A DNA stretch of 27,558 nucleotides. Source: Flavobacteriales bacterium UBA2426 (GTDB taxonomy: Bacteria; Bacteroidota; Bacteroidia; Flavobacteriales_F; PHOS-HE28). The notes below the pieces were generated by a model. The model saw only the letters and a program-made list of their open reading frames with translations. It had not been told where the DNA came from and searched no databases. Both the position numbers and the translations under genes were made by a program. Positions 23,190 through 27,558 of the stretch are shown here, one piece after another. Where the stretch lies: the NCBI GenBank assembly GCA_002342985.1, contig DDRC01000214.1:3252-30809 (forward strand), given 5' to 3'. Each line of letters starts with the position of its first letter. Positions within the stretch are counted from its first letter, which is position 1.

Positions 23190-23885
23190 ATGCCCGCCGA
23201 GCCCAACGGACACCTTGTCCACCTCAGCCAGCTCATCGAGCGCTATTGCTCGCCGGAGTGGAAGGGCCTGCTGCGGGCCCAGAACACGCAGCTGGACGTG
23301 GATCGCGGCCAGCCCGTCTTCATGGACGGGCAGGTGGCGGACCGCATGTACATGATCCACCGCGGGCGCGTGAAGGTGGTTGCGCGCCAAGGCAAGAGCC
23401 TGGAACGCATCATCCGACTGGCCGGCGACGGTGAGGCATTGGGACATCGCGGCATCGGCGATGACCCGGTCTACACGGCAAGCGCCATCGCCCTGAGCCC
23501 GACCCGGGTGAATGTGATCCCGATGCCCCTGTTCCTGAGCACACTGAAGGCCAACAACCTGTTCTGCTACCACTTCCTGCTCTACTTCGCAGCAGAGCTG
23601 CGCGTGCTCGACCAGCACCTCAGGGACCTGATGACAATGGATGTCGCGCAGCGCGTAGCGAAGGTCATCCTGCTCTGCAGATCCACCTTCGGCAGCGATA
23701 CCAAGGATCCGCGGAAGCTGGCCTTCACCCTTCCCCGGCGCGATATCGCGAGCATGGCCGACACCACCTACGAATCGGTGATCCGCACCCTGGGGCATTT
23801 CGAGAAGCAGGGCCTCATCGCGCTCTCCGGCAAGGAGATCATCATCCGCCGCGGCCGTGAGCTGGAGAAAGCGATGCGGGGCTGA
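23190..23885 (+). CDS. Crp/Fnr-family transcription regulator (paralogue 2)
   Basis: The 231-residue protein has a beta-roll sensor domain (about 15-115; VFMDGQVADRMYMIHRGRVKV), a dimer helix and a C-terminal winged helix. The recognition helix TYESVIRTL has E195 and R199 placed as in proteins that read TGA half-sites, fitting the TGATnnnnATCA palindromes in the window. It has no FNR-type N-terminal cysteine cluster. It is a paralogue of the regulator at 14490-15179, similar along its whole length. Its position right after the MbnP/MbnH pair and before a two-component pair suggests local control of the redox cluster. The ligand is unknown. Confidence 0.9.
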   Translation: MPAEPNGHLVHLSQLIERYCSPEWKGLLRAQNTQLDVDRGQPVFMDGQVADRMYMIHRGRVKVVARQGKSLERIIRLAGDGEALGHRGIGDDPVYTASAIALSPTRVNVIPMPLFLSTLKANNLFCYHFLLYFAAELRVLDQHLRDLMTMDVAQRVAKVILLCRSTFGSDTKDPRKLAFTLPRRDIASMADTTYESVIRTLGHFEKQGLIALSGKEIIIRRGRELEKAMRG

Positions 23886-23920
23886 TGGCCTCCACGGAGC
23901 CGCCGCCCCAAAGGCCGGTC

Positions 23921-23928
23921 TACCTTTG
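23921..23928 (+). promoter_or_regulatory. -7 promoter box of the histidine kinase gene
   Basis: TACCTTTG is an exact match to the Bacteroidota -7 consensus TAnnTTTG and ends 5 nt before the ATG at 23934. It is the best box in the window and supports the interpretation of the weaker ones. Confidence 0.6.
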
Positions 23929-23933
23929 CCCGC

Positions 23934-25049
23934 ATGCCGCATCGAGCATCGCAGCCAGAGCCGCAGACCGGGGATACCTCGGAGAAGCTGCGCGAGCGGA
24001 TCAAGGAACTGCAATGCCTCTACGCCGTGGCACGGATCGCGCAGGCGCAGGACATGGGCCTGGAGCCGATGCTGACGGCGTTCGTGCGCACCATCCCGCA
24101 GGGATGGCAATGGCCGGATGCACTCCTGGTCGACCTGGTGCTCGATGACCGCTCCTACGGCCAGCCCGCTGCGGGCGGACCGCACCGGACAGCGCCGATC
24201 CTGATCGACGGCGATACGCGCGGCAGCCTTATGGTGGGGTATCCGGCGATGACCACCGATGCCCAGGACGCCTTCCTACCGGAGGAGGAGCAGCTGCTGG
24301 AGAAGCTCGCCGCCGAGGCCGCCACCATCGTCGACCGCCACGAGAAGCGGGAACGGCAGCGGCTATTCGAGGCACGCATGCTCCAGAGCGACCGGCTCTC
24401 GGTGCTGGGGGAGATCACTGCTGGCATCGCGCACGAGCTCAATACGCCGCTGGGCAATGTATTGGGCTATGCCGAGCTCCTCATGGCGAACGAGAAGGAC
24501 GCCACGCGACGCGAGGACCTGCAGCGCATCATCGACTCGGCCCTCATCGGGCGTGAAGTGGTGAAGCGCCTGATGTACTTCAGCTGCGAGATGCCCAGCC
24601 AGTTCCGAACGCAGGACCTCAATGAGGTGGCCGAAGGCGTGCTGCGCCTGCTGAAGCGGCAGGTGGATGAGGCCCACGTGCGGCTCGTGCTGCGGCTGGA
24701 CCGCACGCTGCCTCCCGTGCGGCTGGACCGAGTCCAGTTCGAGCAGGTCCTCACCAATCTGGTGCTGAATGCCGTGGCCGCCATGCGTTCCGGGGGAACG
24801 CTCACCCTGACCAGCGAAGGCCATGATGGTCTGGTGAGGCTGCGCGTGTGCGACACCGGCCATGGGATAGCGCCGCAGGACCTGCGAAAGGTGTTCCAGC
24901 CTTTCTTCACCACCAAGCCCACCGGCGAGGGCACCGGGCTGGGGCTATCCGTGGCCCATGGCATCGTAACGGGGCACGGCGGCACCATCACCGCGGAGAG
25001 CACGCCGGGGCAGGGCGCCTGCTTCACCATCACACTGCCAGCCGCATGA
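23934..25049 (+). CDS. Sensor histidine kinase with GAF-like N-terminus
   Basis: The 371-residue protein has no membrane segment. Residues about 17-130 form a GAF-like sensor region that begins with an ERIKELQCLYAVARI helix, a form common in bacterial cytoplasmic kinases. A HisKA domain follows with the phospho-acceptor H167 in GIAHELNTPLGNVLGY, then a HATPase domain with the N box (LTNLVLNAVAAM, about 273-284), DTGHGI (307-312) and GTGLGLSV (333-340). The signal is probably cytoplasmic and unknown. The stop overlaps the start of the response regulator (ATGA), so the two form a two-component pair. The promoter box just upstream indicates transcription separate from the Crp/Fnr gene. Confidence 0.92.
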   Translation: MPHRASQPEPQTGDTSEKLRERIKELQCLYAVARIAQAQDMGLEPMLTAFVRTIPQGWQWPDALLVDLVLDDRSYGQPAAGGPHRTAPILIDGDTRGSLMVGYPAMTTDAQDAFLPEEEQLLEKLAAEAATIVDRHEKRERQRLFEARMLQSDRLSVLGEITAGIAHELNTPLGNVLGYAELLMANEKDATRREDLQRIIDSALIGREVVKRLMYFSCEMPSQFRTQDLNEVAEGVLRLLKRQVDEAHVRLVLRLDRTLPPVRLDRVQFEQVLTNLVLNAVAAMRSGGTLTLTSEGHDGLVRLRVCDTGHGIAPQDLRKVFQPFFTTKPTGEGTGLGLSVAHGIVTGHGGTITAESTPGQGACFTITLPAA

Positions 25050-26404
25050 GCGCCCCTTCCCCTTCCGTCCTGCTGGTGGACGATGCCCGTGACATGCTGG
25101 AGCTGCTGCGCAGGAGCATGAACGCACTGGGGCTGACGCCCTTCACCGCGAATACCGTGGTGGATGCCATCGAGGTGCTCGAGCACAGCCCGGTGGACCT
25201 GGTGATCACCGACCTGAACATGCCCGAGGTGAGCGGCATCCAGCTGGTACGCTACCTCTCGCAGCACTTCCCCGCCATCCCGGTGCTGGTGATCACGGGC
25301 TACCCCAAGCTCGAGGATGCGGTGCAGGTGATGAAGCTCGGTGCGGTGGAGTACCTCGTGAAGCCCTTTACGCAGGAAGAGCTGCGGGAGGCGGTGAACC
25401 GGGTCCTCAGCAGCATTACCCCACCGGAGGGCCGTGCGGCGGACCCGGATGGGCGCTCATCGTTCCACGGCATCATCGGCCGCTCCCCGGCCATGCAGGA
25501 GGTCTACCGCATCATCGAGCGCACCAAGAACAACAGGGCCACGGTGCTGGTGACCGGCGAGAGCGGCACGGGCAAGGAGATGGTGGCGCGCGCCATCCAT
25601 TACAACAGCACGTTCGCCTCCGCGCCCTTCATCGCCGTCAACTGCGGGGCGATCCCGGACCAGCTGCTGGAGAGCGAGCTCTTCGGTCATGTGAAGGGTG
25701 CCTTCACCGGGGCCGCCACCAATCGTGTTGGCTTCTTCCAGGCGGCCGATGGCGGCACGCTCTTCCTCGACGAGATCGGGAACGCCACCCCTGCCGTGCA
25801 GGCCAAGATGCTGCGCGCCATCCAGGAGAAGGAGGTCACCATGCTGGGCTCCACCAAGCCGCAGCGCGTGGAGGTGCGCCTGATCTCCGCCGCCAACACC
25901 GACCTCCAGGCCATGATCCGGCAAGGCACCTTCCGAGAGGACCTGTATTACCGCATCAACCTGATCAACATCCACATACCGCCCCTCCGCGAGCGCGTGG
26001 AGGACATCCCGCTCCTCGTGGACCATTTCAATGCCCGGTTCAGCAAGGAGCAGGGCCAGCGGCCGCTGCGCATCCCCGCGCGCATCATGGATGCCCTGAT
26101 CGCCTACCCGTGGCCCGGCAATGTGCGCGAACTGGAGAACCTCGTGCACCGCCTTGTGATCCTGAAGGGCGGCTCTGTGGAGATGGACGACCTTCCGCCC
26201 CACCTGAAGATGGAGCCGCCACGCGGAACCGATGCGGGACCGCTGGTCACCCTGGCGGAAATGGAGCGCCGGCACATCCAACGCGTGCTGGAAGCCACCG
26301 GCAACAACAAGACGAAAGCCGCCGCCGTGCTCGGAATCGATCGCAAGACGCTGCGGGAGAAACTGAAAGAGCCGGGGCATATCACCCCGGGCGGGGAGTC
26401 CTGA
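25046..26404 (+). CDS. NtrC-family sigma54-dependent response regulator
   Basis: From the ATG at 25046 the protein has 452 residues in three domains. The receiver (about 5-120) has acidic pair D12/D13, phospho-acceptor D56 and K106. The AAA+ domain (about 142-375) has Walker A GESGTGKE (171-178), an intact GAFTGA loop (218-223) for contact with sigma54, and Walker B LFLDEIGN (239-246). A Fis-type helix-turn-helix is at the C-terminus (NNKTKAAAVLGIDRKTLREKL). It should activate sigma54 promoters when phosphorylated by the overlapping kinase. The frame is open upstream to 24848, but that part overlaps the kinase gene. A search by eye for TGGC-N7-TTGC found no convincing sigma54 promoter next to its neighbours. 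Confidence 0.93.
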   Translation: MSAPSPSVLLVDDARDMLELLRRSMNALGLTPFTANTVVDAIEVLEHSPVDLVITDLNMPEVSGIQLVRYLSQHFPAIPVLVITGYPKLEDAVQVMKLGAVEYLVKPFTQEELREAVNRVLSSITPPEGRAADPDGRSSFHGIIGRSPAMQEVYRIIERTKNNRATVLVTGESGTGKEMVARAIHYNSTFASAPFIAVNCGAIPDQLLESELFGHVKGAFTGAATNRVGFFQAADGGTLFLDEIGNATPAVQAKMLRAIQEKEVTMLGSTKPQRVEVRLISAANTDLQAMIRQGTFREDLYYRINLINIHIPPLRERVEDIPLLVDHFNARFSKEQGQRPLRIPARIMDALIAYPWPGNVRELENLVHRLVILKGGSVEMDDLPPHLKMEPPRGTDAGPLVTLAEMERRHIQRVLEATGNNKTKAAAVLGIDRKTLREKLKEPGHITPGGES

Positions 26405-26527
26405 ACCGGCGCCGCGCAACATGGCCAGCGACGGAAACCGAGCCGACCGCCCTTGCATAGTCGCCTTAATGCGTTCATAGCCAGCAGCTGATGCGGCACC
26501 CTCCCCATTCAGAGACCGCGCGATGGA

Positions 26528-26839
26528 GTGCATGGCACAGCCATTGGCGTGGTTGCTGTGGAAGCGATTCCCATGGCCCAGGTACGCACCGCCGTCTCCC
26601 TCTGCATGAATTGCCGATACCGGGGCGGATGCCAGTTCGAGCATCAGGCCATTCGGCCCATGCTGCACTGCGAGGCCCATGAAGCGATGGGCGCGGCCGT
26701 CAACACGGTCACAGGCCATGTCCGTATTGCGCGGACCGCATCAGCTCCCTACGGCCTGTGCACCACCTGCGACCACCGCGCCCACTGCAGCCTGCGCAGC
26801 AGGGAGCGCCTCGTGCTGCAATGCGATCACTTCGAGTAA
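26528..26839 (+). CDS. Small cysteine-rich protein with duplicated CX2CX5CX11-12C motif
   Basis: This 103-residue protein has two copies of one motif: C26, C29, C35, C48 (CMNCRYRGGC ... HCEAHE) and C78, C81, C87, C99 (CTTCDHRAHC ... QCDHFE). Each ends in Cys followed by acidic/His residues. Four cysteines per unit suggest a zinc or Fe-S knuckle. I recall single-unit proteins of this pattern in other bacteria without a firm function. A second ATG at 26573 (residue 16, MAQVRTAVSL) has a GGAAG upstream and may be the true start. It lies 123 bp after the sigma54 response regulator and 15 bp before the glutamate dehydrogenase gene. Confidence 0.7.
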   Translation: MHGTAIGVVAVEAIPMAQVRTAVSLCMNCRYRGGCQFEHQAIRPMLHCEAHEAMGAAVNTVTGHVRIARTASAPYGLCTTCDHRAHCSLRSRERLVLQCDHFE

Positions 26840-26854
26840 CCCACAAGCACACCA

Positions 26855-27558
26855 ATGCAATCCCCGACGATGGAAAAGAAAGCCGAGCAACGGCAAGGCA
26901 TGTACAAGGTGGTCATGGACCAGTTCGAACGTGCGGCCGACATCATGGGCCTGGACCCCGGCGTGCGGAAGATCCTGGCCAAGACCAACAGCGAGATCGT
27001 GGTCCACTTCCCCGTGAAGCTGGACGACGGCTCCATCGAGGTCTTCACCGGCTACCGCGTGCAGCACAACAACGCGCTCGGGCCCTACAAGGGCGGCCTG
27101 CGCTACCACCAGACCGTGGACATCGACTCCGCCCGCGCCCTGGCCATCTGGATGACCTGGAAGACCGCGCTCGCCGGACTGCCCTATGGCGGCGGCAAGG
27201 GCGGCGTGGAGATCAATCCCAAGCTCTACTCGCAGGGCGAGCTGGAGCGCATCACCCGCCGCTTCACCTATGCGCTGGGCGACAACATCGGGCCCGACCT
27301 GGACATCCCGGCGCCCGATGTGAACACCAACCCGCAGATCATGGCCTGGATCGCGGACACCTACTCCAGCACCAAGTCGCCCGCCACGCGCTTCGCCAAC
27401 CTGCACGTGGTGACCGGCAAGCCCCTGGGCGCCGGCGGACTGGAAGGCCGTGACCGCGCCACCGGATTCGGCGTGGTGGCCACCCTCAAGTCATGGTCCA
27501 AGCGCACCGGCAAGCCCCTGAAGGGCATGCGCTACATCGTGCAGGGCTTCGGCAACGT
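26855..27558 (+). CDS. gdhA: Glutamate dehydrogenase (Glu/Leu/Phe/Val family), partial at right edge
   Basis: The frame from the ATG at 26855 is open to the window end, giving 234 residues of an ELFV dehydrogenase. Visible motifs are GPYKGGLRYH (substrate-binding lysine), PYGGGKGGV (catalytic lysine region), DIPAPDVNTN (catalytic Asp) and the beginning of the Rossmann domain (VQGFGN). The enzyme interconverts glutamate and 2-oxoglutarate with NAD(P)H in the cytoplasm. A second ATG at 26870 (MEKKAEQ) is possible. The 15-bp gap from the cysteine-rich gene suggests co-transcription. Coenzyme preference cannot be read from this part. Confidence 0.92.
   Translation, partial: MQSPTMEKKAEQRQGMYKVVMDQFERAADIMGLDPGVRKILAKTNSEIVVHFPVKLDDGSIEVFTGYRVQHNNALGPYKGGLRYHQTVDIDSARALAIWMTWKTALAGLPYGGGKGGVEINPKLYSQGELERITRRFTYALGDNIGPDLDIPAPDVNTNPQIMAWIADTYSSTKSPATRFANLHVVTGKPLGAGGLEGRDRATGFGVVATLKSWSKRTGKPLKGMRYIVQGFGN

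Noticed and set aside
26516..26560. TGGC followed by TTGC near the cysteine-rich gene as a sigma54 promoter.
   Set aside because: The two elements are separated by 4 bp instead of the 7 bp required between TGGC and TTGC.

Overview
The window looks like chromosomal DNA of a GC-rich (visibly well above 60% GC) member of the Bacteroidota, probably Flavobacteriales-like. The evidence is a type IX secretion C-terminal sorting domain on a secreted protein, several lipoproteins with short lipoboxes, a DUF5777-type beta-barrel protein, almost no Shine-Dalgarno sequences, and repeated TAnnTTYG elements (close to the Bacteroidota -7 consensus TAnnTTTG). No tRNA, rRNA, CRISPR array, insertion sequence or phage gene was seen. 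Genes are densely packed, often with ATGA stop/start overlaps.

Left part (1-8500), mostly housekeeping: a partial Na+/Ca2+ exchanger-type membrane protein (-), the PdeM-type phosphoesterase (+), a small zinc-ribbon protein and a possible 35-residue membrane peptide (-), then mtaB, lgt and an inositol-monophosphatase-family gene in one + strand run. A lipoprotein and a sodium:solute symporter (-) follow, then an FtsB/DivIC-like septum protein (+). From 8516 to 12121 a - strand run holds slyD, an unknown exported protein, an MBOAT O-acyltransferase and its SGNH-like partner.

Central part (12170-23138), the most interesting: an Rrf2 regulator with three cluster-type cysteines and a multicopper oxidase (+), a Crp/Fnr regulator (+), and then two divergent transcription units. 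The - strand unit, in transcription order, is a lysyl-oxidase-like secreted protein (T9SS cargo), a NosR/NapH-type membrane ferredoxin fused to TPR repeats, a class I cytochrome c, a DUF5777 beta-barrel protein and a PSCyt1-type cytochrome lipoprotein. The + strand unit is an MbnP-like copper-binding lipoprotein with an MbnH/MauG-like di-haem enzyme. The 141-bp region between the units carries an FNR-type palindrome (ATGAT-TTAC-ATCAT). A second one (CTGAT-GCGC-ATCAA) lies upstream of the rrf2/multicopper oxidase pair. A paralogous second Crp/Fnr gene follows the di-haem gene, so two related regulators bracket the cluster. I infer a copper/haem redox system of the periplasm and outer surface under Crp/Fnr control. 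The individual families are known; I do not know of this combination having been described.

Right part (23190-27558): the second Crp/Fnr gene, a GAF-like histidine kinase overlapping a sigma54-type (GAFTGA) response regulator, a small protein with a duplicated CX2CX5CX11-12C motif, and the 5' part of a glutamate dehydrogenase gene.

At least six genes have a TAnnTTNG box ending only 4-5 nt before the start codon, which suggests leaderless or nearly leaderless mRNAs. All identifications come from reading the sequence; no database search was run.
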